47,017 nt of DNA from an uncultured Pelagibacteraceae bacterium (GCA_902512765.1 CABXKF010000004.1:1-47017); one strand, 5' to 3'. Positions 24,558 through 37,708 are shown, counted from the first letter of the stretch. Notes: a model not told the origin generated them from the sequence alone. Translations and numbers: made by a program.

Positions 24558-24714
24558 TTGTAATAATTTTTTCTATTTCTTTTTTTGGAGCTGGAAAATC
24601 AATTTTATTAATAAAAAACATAATCCCCATGATTACTGCAAGACCAATAATAGATTTGATGGATAGACCAACAAAACTGGTTTTGCCTGAACTTGTATTT
24701 TTATTAAATTGCAT
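24532..24714 (-). CDS. 60-aa single-span membrane protein of unknown function
   Basis: The 60 residues start with a short polar N-terminus (M-Q-F-N-K-N-T-S-S-G-K-T-S-F), followed by one membrane helix (about 17-37, I-I-G-L-A-V-I-M-G-I-M-F-F-I) and a charged tail including P-A-P-K-K-E-I-E-K-I. It overlaps the start of the 587-aa gene by 26 bp and is divergent from aroK (57-bp gap). It is more likely real than a shadow because it has its own start, ordinary composition for a membrane protein, and fills the gap upstream. Its partner is probably the 587-aa protein. Confidence 0.7.
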   Translation of the reverse strand: MQFNKNTSSGKTSFVGLSIKSIIGLAVIMGIMFFINKIDFPAPKKEIEKIITNENFKIVK

Positions 24715-24771
24715 ATAACTTTAGTTAATTTCAAATTAAGACATATTTGTGTTTTTTCAATAAAGAAACTT

Positions 24772-25284
24772 ATGAAATCAAAAGAAAATCTTGTTTTTTT
24801 AGGTATGATGGGATCTGGGAAGAGTTCTATTGGTTTGTTAGTTGCAAAAAAATTAAAATTAGATTTCATAGATGTTGATAAAGAAATCGAAAAAGAATTA
24901 GGCCTATCGATATCAGAAATATTTGAGATAAAAGGCGAGGACTATTTTAGAAAATTTGAAGAAAAAATTACTTTAAAAATACTAAAGATTAATTCAACTG
25001 TAATATCTCTTGGTGGAGGAGCATTTGTAAACAACGTCATTAGAAAAGAAATATTAAAAAATCATATTTCTTTTTGGTTAAACTGGGATAATAAAATATT
25101 ACTTAATAGAATTAAAAATAGTAGAAAAAGACCTCTTGCTTATAATTCCACAGAAAATGAATTGATTGATTTAATAAAAAAACGATCTAACATTTATTCA
25201 AAAGCTTTATATGAAATTAAATGTGATAAACTATCAAAAAATAATATTGTTAAAAATGTTATAAAAAATTATGAAACCTATTAA
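24772..25284 (+). CDS. aroK: Shikimate kinase
   Basis: The 170 residues run from the ATG at 24772; the frame is open from 24709, but those extra codons read as non-coding. The P-loop G-M-M-G-S-G-K-S-S-I-G, the shikimate-binding D-V-D-K-E-I-E, F-R-x-F-E and L-G-G-G-A-F, and the lid R-K-R-P-L-A are seen. It phosphorylates shikimate in aromatic amino-acid synthesis. Its 3' end overlaps aroB by 14 bp, the usual aroK-aroB pair. Confidence 0.95.
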   Translation: MKSKENLVFLGMMGSGKSSIGLLVAKKLKLDFIDVDKEIEKELGLSISEIFEIKGEDYFRKFEEKITLKILKINSTVISLGGGAFVNNVIRKEILKNHISFWLNWDNKILLNRIKNSRKRPLAYNSTENELIDLIKKRSNIYSKALYEIKCDKLSKNNIVKNVIKNYETY

Positions 25285-26377
25285 GTTAAAAATAAATACT
25301 AAAACTCAAAACTATTCAATTATTATTGGTTCAAATTTAATATCAAATATATCAAAAATTATAAAAGAAAATTCAATAAATTTTAAAAAATGTTTACTTG
25401 TTGTTGATAAAAATATTTCAAAACAATCAGTGTCAAAAATTAAAAAATCTTTAAATCAAAAAAAAATTTATGTTCATAATTTTAATGCTAACGAAATTAA
25501 CAAAAATTTTAACAGCGTAAATAAGATCTTAGATATTTTATTAAATAAAAATTTTTCAAGAGAGGATTGCGTAATTTCCATTGGTGGAGGAATTACAGGT
25601 GATATAAGTGGTTTTGCAGCAAGTCTATTTAAAAGAGGTTTAAAATTCATAAACATTCCAACTACCCTATTATCACAAGTCGACTCTTCCATTGGAGGTA
25701 AAACTGGTGTTAATACTAAATATGGAAAAAATTTAATAGGAAGTTTCTATCAACCAAATTTAGTTATATCTGATATTCAATTTTTAAAAACACTACCTAA
25801 AAGAGAAGTGATTTGTGGTTACGGCGAAATTTTAAAACATTCTTTGATTGCTAATAAAAAATTTTTTAATTTTTTAGATAAAAATAGTGATAAAATTTTA
25901 AAACTTTCATCTCCATTCATTGAGAAAGCGATTTATGAAAGCTGTAATATTAAAAAAAATGTTGTCGAAAAAGATGAAAAAGAAAAAAATCTTAGAAAAA
26001 TTTTAAATTTTGGTCATACTTTTGCACATGCTTACGAAACTTCTTTAGGTTATTCAAAAAAACTCAATCATGGTGAAGCTGTGGTACTTGGTATGAAAAG
26101 TGCGTTGAGTTTTAGTTTAAAGAATAATTTGCTTAAAAAAGATGACTATAATTCGATCATAAATCATATTTCTAGAGCAAATTTACCATCAAAAATGAAA
26201 AATCTTTTTAAAATTAAAGATTTAAATAAAATATTATCTTTCATGATTAAAGATAAAAAAAATAACTCAGATAAAATTAATTTAGTTTTATTAAAAGGAA
26301 TTGGATTACCCGTTATGAACAAAACATATAAAAAAAATAGCTTGAGGGTATTTCTAAAAAATGAGTTAAGAAATTAA
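25271..26377 (+). CDS. aroB: 3-dehydroquinate synthase
   Basis: The 368-residue enzyme converts DAHP to 3-dehydroquinate, the second step of the shikimate pathway, using NAD and a metal ion. Conserved parts: I-S-I-G-G-G-I-T-G-D-I-S-G-F-A-A, P-T-T-L-L-S-Q-V-D-S-S-I-G-G-K-T-G-V-N, the metal site L-N-F-G-H-T-F-A-H-A and L-N-H-G-E-A-V. Overlaps aroK upstream; the 3' end overlaps the convergent bolA by 12 bp. Confidence 0.97.
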   Translation: MKPIKLKINTKTQNYSIIIGSNLISNISKIIKENSINFKKCLLVVDKNISKQSVSKIKKSLNQKKIYVHNFNANEINKNFNSVNKILDILLNKNFSREDCVISIGGGITGDISGFAASLFKRGLKFINIPTTLLSQVDSSIGGKTGVNTKYGKNLIGSFYQPNLVISDIQFLKTLPKREVICGYGEILKHSLIANKKFFNFLDKNSDKILKLSSPFIEKAIYESCNIKKNVVEKDEKEKNLRKILNFGHTFAHAYETSLGYSKKLNHGEAVVLGMKSALSFSLKNNLLKKDDYNSIINHISRANLPSKMKNLFKIKDLNKILSFMIKDKKNNSDKINLVLLKGIGLPVMNKTYKKNSLRVFLKNELRN

Positions 26378-26626
26378 TATTTGTATTGAATGAATATTCT
26401 CTTTTAATTCTTTATCTAAAATTTTATAGATTTTTTTATTACTTTCAATTTTACTCAAAATCTTTAATTCACTTGAATTAAAAATAATTTTTAAATGAAA
26501 TTTGCCCTCTTGATTGCCAATATGATTTTTATGAAGAAATGATTTGTCTTCAATTTTTATACTTTCAAAATTAATTTGATCAGTAAGTTTTTTTTTTACA
26601 ATTGCAATTAACTCGTTTATATCCAT
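26366..26626 (-). CDS. BolA family protein
   Basis: The 86-residue protein has the class II KH-like BolA fold, with K-I-E-D-K-S-F-L-H-K-N-H and G-K-F-H-L-K-I-I-F containing the conserved histidines used for [2Fe-2S] sharing with monothiol glutaredoxins. BolA proteins modulate Fe-S cluster delivery and iron regulation. It is divergent from the J-domain gene with only 21 bp between start codons. The bolA/J protein/cobS/cobT neighbourhood is widespread in alphaproteobacteria. Confidence 0.85.
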   Translation of the reverse strand: MDINELIAIVKKKLTDQINFESIKIEDKSFLHKNHIGNQEGKFHLKIIFNSSELKILSKIESNKKIYKILDKELKENIHSIQILIS

Positions 26627-26647
26627 AAATTAAAACTATTATACATC

Positions 26648-27193
26648 ATGAAAAATATTTGCGACTGGAATAATTGTAACGAAATTGGTGATTACAGAGC
26701 ACCAGTAGAAAAAGATAATAGCAAAAAGTATAGAATGCTATGCTTAGAGCATGTGAAAGAGTTCAATAAAAATTGGAATTATTTTTCAGGTATGAATGAT
26801 GACCAGGTTTTAGATTTTTTAAAGTCAGATATGATTTGGCATAAACCAACTCAAAGTTTTAGTTCTTCGGATAATTTTTTTAAAGTTCTTTGGAACAATA
26901 CTTTGAGAGACGAGCTAGATAAAGATAAGATTAATGGTGAGTACGATCATATGCGTCAATTTAAATTTAATCATAAAGACATCAAAGCCTTTAGTATATT
27001 GGGAGTTTCTGTAGGATTGAAATGGAAAAAAGTGCAGGATAAGTTCAAATTGCTTGTCAAAAAATATCACCCAGATATAAATGCTGGTAACAAAAAATAT
27101 GAAGAAAAACTTAAATTAATTACTTTAGCTTATACACAGCTTAAAAATACATATAGAGAAAAAATTGACACAAAATCTAAATATTCAACCTGA
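26648..27193 (+). CDS. J-domain protein with N-terminal Cys motif
   Basis: The 181-residue protein has an N-terminal Cys motif (C5, C10, C32 and H35 in M-L-C-L-E-H) that may bind zinc, a central W-N-Y-F-S-G-M segment, and a C-terminal J-domain with the Hsp70-stimulating H-P-D tripeptide in V-K-K-Y-H-P-D-I-N. This architecture is typical of the DnaJ-like protein found next to bolA and cobS in alphaproteobacteria. The likely role is to recruit DnaK to a specific client, unknown here. Its end overlaps cobS by 29 bp. Confidence 0.88.
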   Translation: MKNICDWNNCNEIGDYRAPVEKDNSKKYRMLCLEHVKEFNKNWNYFSGMNDDQVLDFLKSDMIWHKPTQSFSSSDNFFKVLWNNTLRDELDKDKINGEYDHMRQFKFNHKDIKAFSILGVSVGLKWKKVQDKFKLLVKKYHPDINAGNKKYEEKLKLITLAYTQLKNTYREKIDTKSKYST

Positions 27194-28139
27194 TATAAAA
27201 GTTTCATTAAAACAAACCTTTGGTATCGATTCCGAAATGGAAGTGGAAGCGTTTTCAAAAAAAAATGAATATGTTCCTGAAATAGATAAAAGTTATAAAT
27301 TTGATAGAGATACTACGATGGCAATAATCTCTGGTTTTGCCTACAATAAAAGAGTGTTAGTTCAAGGATACCACGGTACTGGAAAATCAACTCATATAGA
27401 ACAAATTGCAGCAAGATTAAACTGGCCATGTATTCGAGTAAATCTAGATAGCCATGTAAGTAGAATAGACTTAATAGGAAAAGATGCAATTGTACTTAAG
27501 GATGGAAAACAGGTTACTCAATTTAATGAGGGTATTTTGCCCTGGTCGATACAAAATCCAGTAGCACTTGTTTTTGATGAGTACGATGCTGGAAGACCTG
27601 ACGTAATGTTCGTAATCCAAAGAGTTTTAGAAGCTGAAGGTAATTTTACTCTTCTTGATAAAAATAAAGTTATTAAACAAAATAAATTTTTTAGATTATT
27701 TGCAACATCAAATACTGTTGGCCTAGGAGATACAACGGGCCTTTATCATGGAACCCAACAAATAAATCAGGGGCAGATGGATAGATGGAATATTGTTACT
27801 ACTCTAAACTACCTAAGTCTTGAAAGAGAGCTAGATATAGTTCTGGCAAAAAATAAGAGCCTTAATAACGCCAGGGGTAAAGAAAAAGTTGCCAATATGA
27901 TAAAAGTAGCCTCATTAACCAGAAAAGGATTTATTGCAGGTGATATATCAACAGTAATGAGCCCTAGAACAGTTTTACATTGGGCAGAAAATTCAGAAAT
28001 TTTTAAAGATACAGGGTACGCTTTTAGAGTAACTTTTTTAAACAAGTGTGATGAAATTGAAAAAAATACTATCGCAGAATATTATCAAAGATGCTTTGGG
28101 GAAGAGCTTCCAGAGTCGTTGATGAATATTCAGATTTAA
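27165..28139 (+). CDS. cobS: CobS-like AAA+ ATPase (MoxR-type)
   Basis: The 324-residue AAA+ ATPase uses a TTG start overlapping the J-protein 3' end; no ATG is available near the expected CobS N-terminus ([13 protein letters not shown]). Walker [10 protein letters not shown] is at 68-76, Walker B V-F-D-E-Y-D-A-G near 136, and sensor-1 A-T-S-N-T-V-G is also present. In cobalamin producers CobS and CobT form the chaperone that helps CobN insert cobalt. cobT follows immediately. As cobalamin synthesis is not expected in SAR11, the client may be a different enzyme (see findings). Confidence 0.9.
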   Translation: MTQNLNIQPDIKVSLKQTFGIDSEMEVEAFSKKNEYVPEIDKSYKFDRDTTMAIISGFAYNKRVLVQGYHGTGKSTHIEQIAARLNWPCIRVNLDSHVSRIDLIGKDAIVLKDGKQVTQFNEGILPWSIQNPVALVFDEYDAGRPDVMFVIQRVLEAEGNFTLLDKNKVIKQNKFFRLFATSNTVGLGDTTGLYHGTQQINQGQMDRWNIVTTLNYLSLERELDIVLAKNKSLNNARGKEKVANMIKVASLTRKGFIAGDISTVMSPRTVLHWAENSEIFKDTGYAFRVTFLNKCDEIEKNTIAEYYQRCFGEELPESLMNIQI

Positions 28140-29939
28140 ATGAACGATAAGATAGATAATTTAAAAGAAAAATTTAGACTAGCCTTAACATCAACAGCAA
28201 AAGTAATTTCCGATGATTTTGATTTAATCAACAAATCATCTGAAAATGATAAAAAACAAAATTTACAATCTGTTGAAATTGATAATTTAACAAAACCAAG
28301 TGACTTTATTAAATTGAGAGCAGAAACAGACTCTTCTGCTTTAAAAAAAAAATTTTCTAATGAATTCATTTATAAAAAAAACCTTCCTGCTAACACTTCA
28401 TCAAGATCACTCTATAGTATAGCTGAAAAAATAAGATATGAGGCCCTAGGCGGTAAAATGCTTAAAGGTATTGAAAAAAATTTTCAACAAAATTACTCAC
28501 ATATAATAAATACAAAAAGGAAGGATCAGTTAAAAACAAAAGAAGATGTTCCTGTAACTGAAGCATTTGAGCTATATATGCTTAAAAATTTTCATCAAAT
28601 AAAATTAAACCCTTTAACAACAAAAATGTTAAATTTTTGGGAAAAAGACTTTGAACAATCGATAGAAAAACATAAAAAATTTTTGCAAGAAAATCTAGAA
28701 AATCAAAACAACTATAGCTCAAGATTCTCCCAAATTTTAGAAGAGATGGATATTTTTCAAAGTGAAGAAGACGAAGAAAAAAAAGAAGATAATCAAGATC
28801 AAGAACAAGACAATCCATCAAATGACGATCAAGATAAAGATCAAGAGGATAATAAAGATGAAAATAATGATCAAGAAACTCAAGCCACTTTAGACGCTGA
28901 TTACAATGTAGATGAATTTAATCTTGATGAACAACTTTCAGATACTGAGTCTGATGAACAGAACTCAGAACAAATTGTTCAAAAAAATCTTGATAATATC
29001 AATTTAGATTATAAAATTTTTACAACTCAATATGATGAAGTAACAAAAGCTGAAAAATTAGAAAATGCAGAGGAAGCAGCAAAACTTCGAAGGACACTAG
29101 ACCAACAATTAGTTGGTTTTCAAGATGTAATAACAAAGCTTGCAAATAAACTACAAAGACAATTGCTTGCAAAACAGAATAGAGCATGGAATTTTGATTT
29201 AGAGGAGGGACTACTTGATAGTTCAAAATTGCCAAGAATTATTATGGACCCCTATAACTCATTATCGTTTAAAAAAGAAAAAGACTTGGATTTTAAAGAC
29301 ACAATCGTAACTTTGTTAATAGACAATTCTGGATCAATGAGAGGAAGACCCATTACAATAGCTGCGATATGTGCAGATATATTATCTAGAACTTTAGAAA
29401 GATGTTCTGTTAAAGTTGAAATTTTAGGGTTTACAACAAAAAACTGGAAAGGTGGCCAAAGCAGAGAACTTTGGAATAAGAACTCTAAACCCAAAACCCC
29501 TGGTAGATTAAATGATTTAAGACATATAATTTATAAAGGTGCCGATACCCACTGGAGACAAGCTAAAAATAATCTAGGCTTAATGCTAAAAGAAGGTTTA
29601 TTAAAAGAAAATATTGATGGAGAGGCTATTTCGTGGGCTTACAATAGGATTAAAAAAAGAAAAGAAGAAAGAAAAATTATGATGGTAATTTCTGATGGTG
29701 CACCGGTAGACGACTCTACACTTTCAGTAAATTCAGGTGATTTTTTAGAAAAACATCTTAAAAAAATGGTAAAATTCATTGAAAACAAAACTGAAATTGA
29801 AGTACTAGCAATTGGCATTGGTCATGATGTTTCAAGATATTATGATAAAGCAATAAAAATTACTGATGTAAATGAATTGGGAGATGTTATGGTATCCCAG
29901 TTAAGCTCTTTGTTTGAAACAAAAAAAAAATTTCACTAA
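28140..29939 (+). CDS. cobT: CobT-like von Willebrand factor A protein
   Basis: The 599-residue partner of CobS has a helical N-terminal region, a long highly acidic Glu/Asp/Gln/Asn-rich linker (about residues 205-285) and a C-terminal VWA domain with the MIDAS motif D-N-S-G-S-M-R-G-R at 395 and V-I-S-D-G-A-P-V-D later. The acidic linker and VWA layout are typical of CobT. It starts directly after the cobS stop, and its 3' end overlaps the convergent sensor kinase by 4 bp. No CobN is present in this window. Confidence 0.9.
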   Translation: MNDKIDNLKEKFRLALTSTAKVISDDFDLINKSSENDKKQNLQSVEIDNLTKPSDFIKLRAETDSSALKKKFSNEFIYKKNLPANTSSRSLYSIAEKIRYEALGGKMLKGIEKNFQQNYSHIINTKRKDQLKTKEDVPVTEAFELYMLKNFHQIKLNPLTTKMLNFWEKDFEQSIEKHKKFLQENLENQNNYSSRFSQILEEMDIFQSEEDEEKKEDNQDQEQDNPSNDDQDKDQEDNKDENNDQETQATLDADYNVDEFNLDEQLSDTESDEQNSEQIVQKNLDNINLDYKIFTTQYDEVTKAEKLENAEEAAKLRRTLDQQLVGFQDVITKLANKLQRQLLAKQNRAWNFDLEEGLLDSSKLPRIIMDPYNSLSFKKEKDLDFKDTIVTLLIDNSGSMRGRPITIAAICADILSRTLERCSVKVEILGFTTKNWKGGQSRELWNKNSKPKTPGRLNDLRHIIYKGADTHWRQAKNNLGLMLKEGLLKENIDGEAISWAYNRIKKRKEERKIMMVISDGAPVDDSTLSVNSGDFLEKHLKKMVKFIENKTEIEVLAIGIGHDVSRYYDKAIKITDVNELGDVMVSQLSSLFETKKKFH

Positions 29940-31216
29940 AGATTAAATAAATCTTTATTATTCCATCTAATAATAACTTCTGCTCCACTTCTTGTTTGGG
30001 AATTCCTACAATTAATGGAGGCAAAATTTTTTTCTAATAGCATTTTACCAATAAATAAACCTAATCCTAATCCTGTTTTTGACTTGTCAATTGTGTCTTT
30101 TGATCTTAAATATGGTTCTCCAATTTTTGACAAGACATCCTTTGGATATCCATTTCCATCATCTTCAATTATAATTTCTGTAATTTCACTATCACTTTTT
30201 AAATTTATATAGATTATTTCTTTAGAAAATTTATTAGCATTTCCAATAAAATTTCTTAAACCATAAACGATTTCTATTGATTTTGTTATCTTTTTTATAT
30301 TTGAAAATTGATCATAATTGAAAATAAATTTTTTTTTACTTATTTCTCTGAATGACGAAATAATTTCACGCAGGTAATCTCTCATAGAAAGATCTTTATC
30401 AATAAAATTATCTTCTTCTACTGGATTCAAAGTTAAGCGTTTTAAAATGTCATTACATCTTTCTACTTGACTAGATAATAACTCTATATCTTTTTTAAAA
30501 TCTTCATGTTCTTTGAATTGTTTCTCAAGATCATGAGCAATAATCTTTATTGTGGACAAAGGTGTTCCAAGTGAATGAGCTGCAGCTGCAGCTTGTCCTC
30601 CTAATGATAAAAGTTCATGTTCTGTAGCCATAACTTCTTCCATTTTTGCTAATGCTTCTCTTCTTAATCTAGATTGTGCTCCAAATGACATTGCTAAATA
30701 ATTTAAAAAAATTAAAGCTATTATTAAAGCAATTGGAATTGAATAAAAATAATACGGACTTACATGAAAATGATCACTCATAGGAGAGGGCAAATCTAGT
30801 GCGTAAAATGTAAGTATAAAGATTATAATTATTGATAGAAATACTAATAAAAAATTAGTTTTGAAACTTAGATTTGATGATGAAAAAACACTTGGAATTA
30901 ATAAAAAAATAACAAACGGATTAGTAACACCCCCTGTTAGATAGAGTAAAGCACCTAATTGTAATATATCTATTACTAAAAAAATAAAAGCTGATCTATC
31001 TGATAATTGTGTTTTTTTATAAATAAATATTAAAAATAAATTACTTAAAATACCTAAGAATATAACCAGATTAGAAATTATAAAATCAAACTTAAAATTT
31101 AAGAAAAAATATACAAAGTTAATTGATACTAGTTGCCCAATGATACCAATCCATCTAAGGCTTATATAAGTTGATTTTTTAAAGAAATGATATTTTGAAG
31201 TTTCAAAGAACTTCAT
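29936..31216 (-). CDS. regB: RegB/PrrB/ActS-type redox-sensing histidine kinase
   Basis: The 426-residue kinase has six predicted N-terminal membrane spans (residues about 19-178), including the quinone-site-like loop G-G-V-T-N-P-F (95-101). H-box [11 protein letters not shown] carries the phospho-His214; the residue after it is Ser215 where RegB normally has Glu. A cysteine (Cys254 in V-E-R-C-N-D-I-L) lies where RegB keeps its redox-active Cys. The HATPase part has N-A-N-K-F-S, D-D-G-N-G-Y and G-L-G-L-G-L-F. It lies 2 nt after gyrB; its regulator RegA is outside the window. Confidence 0.85.
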   Translation of the reverse strand: MKFFETSKYHFFKKSTYISLRWIGIIGQLVSINFVYFFLNFKFDFIISNLVIFLGILSNLFLIFIYKKTQLSDRSAFIFLVIDILQLGALLYLTGGVTNPFVIFLLIPSVFSSSNLSFKTNFLLVFLSIIIIFILTFYALDLPSPMSDHFHVSPYYFYSIPIALIIALIFLNYLAMSFGAQSRLRREALAKMEEVMATEHELLSLGGQAAAAAHSLGTPLSTIKIIAHDLEKQFKEHEDFKKDIELLSSQVERCNDILKRLTLNPVEEDNFIDKDLSMRDYLREIISSFREISKKKFIFNYDQFSNIKKITKSIEIVYGLRNFIGNANKFSKEIIYINLKSDSEITEIIIEDDGNGYPKDVLSKIGEPYLRSKDTIDKSKTGLGLGLFIGKMLLEKNFASINCRNSQTRSGAEVIIRWNNKDLFNL

Positions 31217-31218
31217 TA

Positions 31219-33282
<2,064 letters not shown>

Positions 33283-33302
33283 TTAATTTTTTGGAAAAAA
33301 AA

Positions 33303-33327
33303 ATTATAACATTTTTTATAAAAAATG
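33303..33327 (-). promoter_or_regulatory. gyrB promoter candidate with an 18-bp palindrome
   Basis: Upstream of gyrB, TATAAT (minus strand, 33308-33303) lies one base after a perfect 18-bp palindrome, CATTTTTTATAAAAAATG (33310-33327), which would occupy the promoter spacer. The -35 at about 33331-33326 (TCAGCA) is poor. Either an activator/repressor site or coincidence in AT-rich DNA. The rest of the 114-bp gap to tRNA-Ser has no clear terminator. Confidence 0.35.
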
Positions 33328-33393
33328 CTGATTTATCTTCACTAAATTAAGTAAAAAACGGTCAATTAAGACTGCAAATTCAGGCTTATTTGA

Positions 33394-33483
33394 TGGCGGA
33401 GAGAATGGGATTCGAACCCATGAAAGGATTGCTCCTTTACACGCTTTCCAAGCGTGCGCCTTCAACCACTCGGCCACCTCTCC
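33394..33483 (-). tRNA. tRNA-Ser (anticodon GGA)
   Basis: A 90-nt class II tRNA with a long variable arm: acceptor GGAGAGG/CTCTCCG region, encoded CCA, G73 discriminator, anticodon stem CACGC/GCGTG with loop TTGGAAA (GGA), variable arm, and a standard TTCGAAT T loop with stem ATGGG/CCCAT. It starts 2 nt after the lepA stop codon, so it closes the translation operon. Confidence 0.96.
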
Positions 33484-33485
33484 TA

Positions 33486-35294
33486 TTATTTTTCTTTTGA
33501 AATCTTGAGAACACCAATAAATGCCTCCTGGGGAATTTCTACTCTTCCAAATTGTTTTGATCGAGCTTTTCCTTTTTTTTGCTTTTCAAGAAGTTTTCTT
33601 TTTCGGTCTGTAGCTCCTCCACCATGAATTTTGGTTAAAACATCTTTTTTAAAACCTTTAATAGTTTCTCTAGCAATTATCTTGCCTCCTATTGCTGCTT
33701 GAACAGGTATCATAAAATTATGTCTTGGTATTAAATCTTTTAGTTTTTCACAAACTTCTCTTCCAGTTCTTTGAGCAAAATCTTTATGAATCATCATTGC
33801 TAAAGCATCCACTGGTTCTGTATTAACTAAAATTCCAAGTTTTACTAAATCTCCTTCTCTATGTTCAATAATTTCATAATCAAAACTAGCATATCCACTA
33901 GTCATAGATTTTAAACGATCATTAAAATCAAAAACTACTTCGTTTAAAGGTAACTCATAATTTACAACAGCTCTATTTCCTGAATAACTTAAATTGGTTT
34001 GTATTCCTCTTTTATCCTGACACATTTTCATAATTGAGCCCAAATATTCATCTGGTGTAATTATTGTTGCTTTTATCCACGGTTCTTCAATTAATTTTAT
34101 TAATGTTGGATCTGGTAAACTTGATGGGTTGTGTAGATCAACAATATCTCCATTATTCATATAAACTTTATATACAACTCCTGGCGTAGTTGTTAACAAG
34201 TTCACATCAAATTCTCTTTCTAATCTTTCTGTAACAATTTCTAAATGAAGCAATCCTAAAAACCCACATCTAAAACCTAGTCCTAATGCTGAAGAAGATT
34301 CAGGCTCAAATGAAAAACTTGCGTCATTTAATTGTAGTTTAGCCAATCCATCTTTTAATTTTTGATATTCAGAACTATCTACTGGAAATAATCCACAAAA
34401 AACTACAGGCTTACTAGGTTTAAAACCAGGAAGTGCTTCTGTTAAAGGTTTTGTAGCATCACATATTGTGTCACCAACTTTTGTTTCAGACAAAACTTTT
34501 ATTCCAGTTGTTATAAAACCTATTTCTCCAGCATTTAATCCATTGATATCTGTAGCTTTTGGAGTAAATACACCAACTTTTTCAACAATATATTCTTGAT
34601 TGGTTGACATCATTTTAATTTTCATATTTTTTGAAATTTTACCATCAATTACTCGAACCAAAATAACAACTCCAAGGTAAGTATCGTACCAACTATCAAC
34701 CAATAAACATTTTAAATCTCCTAAACTTTCACCTTTAGGACTAGGTAAGACTGTAATAATTTGTTCTAAAATATCATCAATACCTTCGCCTGTTTTCCCT
34801 GAACAAGGAATCGCACTTTCTGTATCAATACCTATTACTTCTTCGATTTGTTTTTTTGTTCTATCTAAATCTGACGCTGGAAGATCAACTTTATTCAAAA
34901 CTGGTACTATCTCATGATCTATATCTAAAGCTTGATAAACATTTGCAAGTGTTTGTGCTTCTACCCCTTGAGTACTATCAACTATTAAGATTGAACCTTC
35001 ACAGGCATAAAGAGATCTACTAACCTCGTAACTAAAATCTACATGGCCAGGAGTGTCAATAATATTTAAAATATAATTTTTACCATTTTTTGCTTTGTAA
35101 TTAAGTTTTACTGTCTGGGCTTTAATTGTAATTCCTCTTTCACGCTCAATATCCATTGAGTCTAATACTTGAGCTTTCATTTCTCTTTCTGTGAGCCCTC
35201 CACAGCTATGAATTATTCTATCTGCTATTGTAGATTTACCGTGATCAATATGCGCAATAATTGCAAAGTTTCTAATGTTATCGATATTACTCAT
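33486..35294 (-). CDS. lepA: Elongation factor 4 (back-translocating GTPase LepA)
   Basis: The 602-residue GTPase has G1 A-H-I-D-H-G-K-S-T, the R-G-I-T-I-K switch segment, [14 protein letters not shown], domains II and III, and the LepA-specific C-terminal domain with the basic [14 protein letters not shown] tail. It remobilises stalled ribosomes. It lies 5 nt after pheT and 2 nt before tRNA-Ser. LepA is more often paired with lepB; this location after pheST is worth noting but not conclusive. Confidence 0.97.
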   Translation of the reverse strand: MSNIDNIRNFAIIAHIDHGKSTIADRIIHSCGGLTEREMKAQVLDSMDIERERGITIKAQTVKLNYKAKNGKNYILNIIDTPGHVDFSYEVSRSLYACEGSILIVDSTQGVEAQTLANVYQALDIDHEIVPVLNKVDLPASDLDRTKKQIEEVIGIDTESAIPCSGKTGEGIDDILEQIITVLPSPKGESLGDLKCLLVDSWYDTYLGVVILVRVIDGKISKNMKIKMMSTNQEYIVEKVGVFTPKATDINGLNAGEIGFITTGIKVLSETKVGDTICDATKPLTEALPGFKPSKPVVFCGLFPVDSSEYQKLKDGLAKLQLNDASFSFEPESSSALGLGFRCGFLGLLHLEIVTERLEREFDVNLLTTTPGVVYKVYMNNGDIVDLHNPSSLPDPTLIKLIEEPWIKATIITPDEYLGSIMKMCQDKRGIQTNLSYSGNRAVVNYELPLNEVVFDFNDRLKSMTSGYASFDYEIIEHREGDLVKLGILVNTEPVDALAMMIHKDFAQRTGREVCEKLKDLIPRHNFMIPVQAAIGGKIIARETIKGFKKDVLTKIHGGGATDRKRKLLEKQKKGKARSKQFGRVEIPQEAFIGVLKISKEK

Positions 35295-35299
35295 TTGCT

Positions 35300-37708
35300 T
35301 TAAGATCGTATCTTAGCGCCAGTTTTATATTCAACTGTTTTAATTATAGAATTATTGATGTTTTCTAAATCACTATCATTCAATGTTTTTTCAGATGATT
35401 GTATGGTCACACTAATTGCTATTGATTTTTGATTTTCTGGAATATTTTCACCTTCATAAACATCAAAAACTTTAATATTACTAATCAGTTTTTGATCCAC
35501 ACTTGAAACAGCTTTAATTAAATCTTGAGCTTTAACTTCTTTATCAACTATAAAAGCAAAATCTCTTTCAGATTTTTGATAATCTGATACTTCAAATTTA
35601 GTTTTTTGGTCTTTTAATGTTTTTTTTGGTAATTTTAAATTATCTAGAAAAATTTCAAAACCCACTAAAGACTCTGTTTTAATATCTATCATTTTTATAA
35701 TATTTGGATGAATCTCACCAAAATAAGCTGCTACTTGATCTTTGCCTCGATTTAAAAATAATCTACCTGACTTGCCTGGATGGTAATAATTTGGTGTTTC
35801 GCTATCTATAAAAAATTTATCTGAATTGTACCCAGCTTCGACTAAAGATTGAACCACATCTCTTTTAACATCAAATACATCAACATTTCTCTCATTTTCA
35901 ATCCATGATAATCTTGATCTTTTACCTGCTGACAAACCACAGACCACAGTATTTTGTTCACCTGGGTTTGAACCAGTAAAAATTGGTCCTATTTCAAATA
36001 TTGATAAGTCTTTAAGACCTCTGTCCAGATTTTTATTCATATACATGATTAAATTTGAAAATATTGAATTTCTCAAAACTCCTAATTCTGAACTTATGGG
36101 ATTTACAATTTTAATTTCTTTATTCTTATTTTTAAAATGATCGTTATAATTTGAGTCAGTAAATGACCATGTTATTGCCTCTAGATAACCTTTTGAAGCA
36201 ACAGCTCTTTGTAAAAAATGAAATAACTTTTGAGTCTGAGTTAAAGTAGATTTGGTTCTTTCTTTTATTGGATCTATAATTTCAATCTTATCATAACCAG
36301 TTATTCTTACTAACTCTTCGACAATATCTATTTCTTGTGAAATATCCGGTCTCCATGTTGGAATTGTTAATTTTAAATATTTTTTTTCTTTTTTAATTTT
36401 AAAACCAAGATCTTCTAAGATTTTAATCATTTCTTTAGTTGAAATTTTAAATCCAGTTATTTTTTCAAATAAATCAGTGTCAAATTTGATATTTTTAATT
36501 TTGTTTGTTTCAATTGTTTGAATATCAATTTTACTAATTTCTCCACCACAAATCTCTTTAATTAATAATGACGCTTTATTTAAACCATCTTCAATTGATA
36601 ATGGATCAATACCTCTTTCAAACCTAAACTTTGCATCTGTATCTATATTTAGTTTTTTTGATGTGCTTCTAATTGATCTAGGTTCAAAATATGCTGACTC
36701 TAATAAAATATTTTTAGTATCAAGTTCTGTACCAGACCTTGTACCTCCAATAATTCCACCTAATCCCAATACACCTTTACTGTCACTAATTACACACATT
36801 CCATCTTCTAGTTTGTAATTTTTATTATCTAAAGCTGTAAATTCTTCTCCAGATTTTGAATTTCGAACTATGATACCTTTTTCAATTTTTTCAGCATCAT
36901 AAGCGTGTAATGGACGATTGATATCAAACATAACATAATTTGTAATATCAACTATTGCTGAAATTGGTTTTTCACCAATTGAAACTAATTTATCTTTTAA
37001 CCATTGTGGGCTTTCAACGTTTTTTACATTAGTAATTAAGCAACTTCCAAATGCACTACATCCTTGGTTTTTTTCTTTATTAATTTTTACTTTTACAGTT
37101 TGTTTAAATTTTGATTTTATTTTTTTCTCTTTTAAATCTTTTAATTTTCCAAAACCTGAAGCGACAAGATCTCTTGCTATTCCTCTCACACCAAGACAGT
37201 CTGGTCTGTTAGGGGTAATTGACAGATCTATAAGATTAGAGCTTGATTCTGAAAAATAACTTTTTCCAATACTCTTTTCAAATTTTTTTGAAGATAATTC
37301 TGTTATTCCATCGCTTTCATCAGATAAATTTAATTCGGACTCAGAACAAAGCATTCCATATGAAGTAACATCTCTAATCTTAGCTATCACTAACTTTACT
37401 TTACTTTTTGGAACAACAGCCCCAGGAGGAGCGTATATTGTTATCAATCCCTCTCTTGCATTAGGCGCACCACATACAACTTTTTTTATTTCTTTTTCTC
37501 CCACATCAACATCGCAGACTTTGAGTCGATCTGCATTTGGGTGTTTTTCTGTCTTTAAAATTTTTGCTATTTTGAACAATTCAAGACCAGCAGATAAATT
37601 TTCTACGCTTTCAACTTCTAGCCCAACACTTGTTAGCTGTTCTAAAAGCTTGTCTTCTTTTAATTTTGTATCTAAATGATCTTTTAACCAATCAAATGTA
37701 ATTTTCAT
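35300..37708 (-). CDS. pheT: Phenylalanyl-tRNA synthetase beta subunit
   Basis: The 802-residue subunit has a tRNA-binding OB domain from about residue 39 ([17 protein letters not shown]), the central B3/B4 and B5 domains, and a C-terminal FDX-ACB anticodon-binding domain (about 710-802). It makes an alpha2-beta2 enzyme with PheS, charging the tRNA-Phe found at 8113-8187. Its start overlaps pheS by 4 bp (ATGA). Confidence 0.96.
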   Translation of the reverse strand: MKITFDWLKDHLDTKLKEDKLLEQLTSVGLEVESVENLSAGLELFKIAKILKTEKHPNADRLKVCDVDVGEKEIKKVVCGAPNAREGLITIYAPPGAVVPKSKVKLVIAKIRDVTSYGMLCSESELNLSDESDGITELSSKKFEKSIGKSYFSESSSNLIDLSITPNRPDCLGVRGIARDLVASGFGKLKDLKEKKIKSKFKQTVKVKINKEKNQGCSAFGSCLITNVKNVESPQWLKDKLVSIGEKPISAIVDITNYVMFDINRPLHAYDAEKIEKGIIVRNSKSGEEFTALDNKNYKLEDGMCVISDSKGVLGLGGIIGGTRSGTELDTKNILLESAYFEPRSIRSTSKKLNIDTDAKFRFERGIDPLSIEDGLNKASLLIKEICGGEISKIDIQTIETNKIKNIKFDTDLFEKITGFKISTKEMIKILEDLGFKIKKEKKYLKLTIPTWRPDISQEIDIVEELVRITGYDKIEIIDPIKERTKSTLTQTQKLFHFLQRAVASKGYLEAITWSFTDSNYNDHFKNKNKEIKIVNPISSELGVLRNSIFSNLIMYMNKNLDRGLKDLSIFEIGPIFTGSNPGEQNTVVCGLSAGKRSRLSWIENERNVDVFDVKRDVVQSLVEAGYNSDKFFIDSETPNYYHPGKSGRLFLNRGKDQVAAYFGEIHPNIIKMIDIKTESLVGFEIFLDNLKLPKKTLKDQKTKFEVSDYQKSERDFAFIVDKEVKAQDLIKAVSSVDQKLISNIKVFDVYEGENIPENQKSIAISVTIQSSEKTLNDSDLENINNSIIKTVEYKTGAKIRS

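Noticed and set aside
24709..24771. Longer aroK N-terminus
   Set aside because: It precedes the normal shikimate kinase start and overlaps the divergent promoter region and the start of the 60-aa gene.
28752..28895. Acidic Glu/Asp/Gln/Asn-rich stretch of cobT as a tandem-repeat element
   Set aside because: It is a normal low-complexity linker of CobT proteins, and the repeats are not exact.
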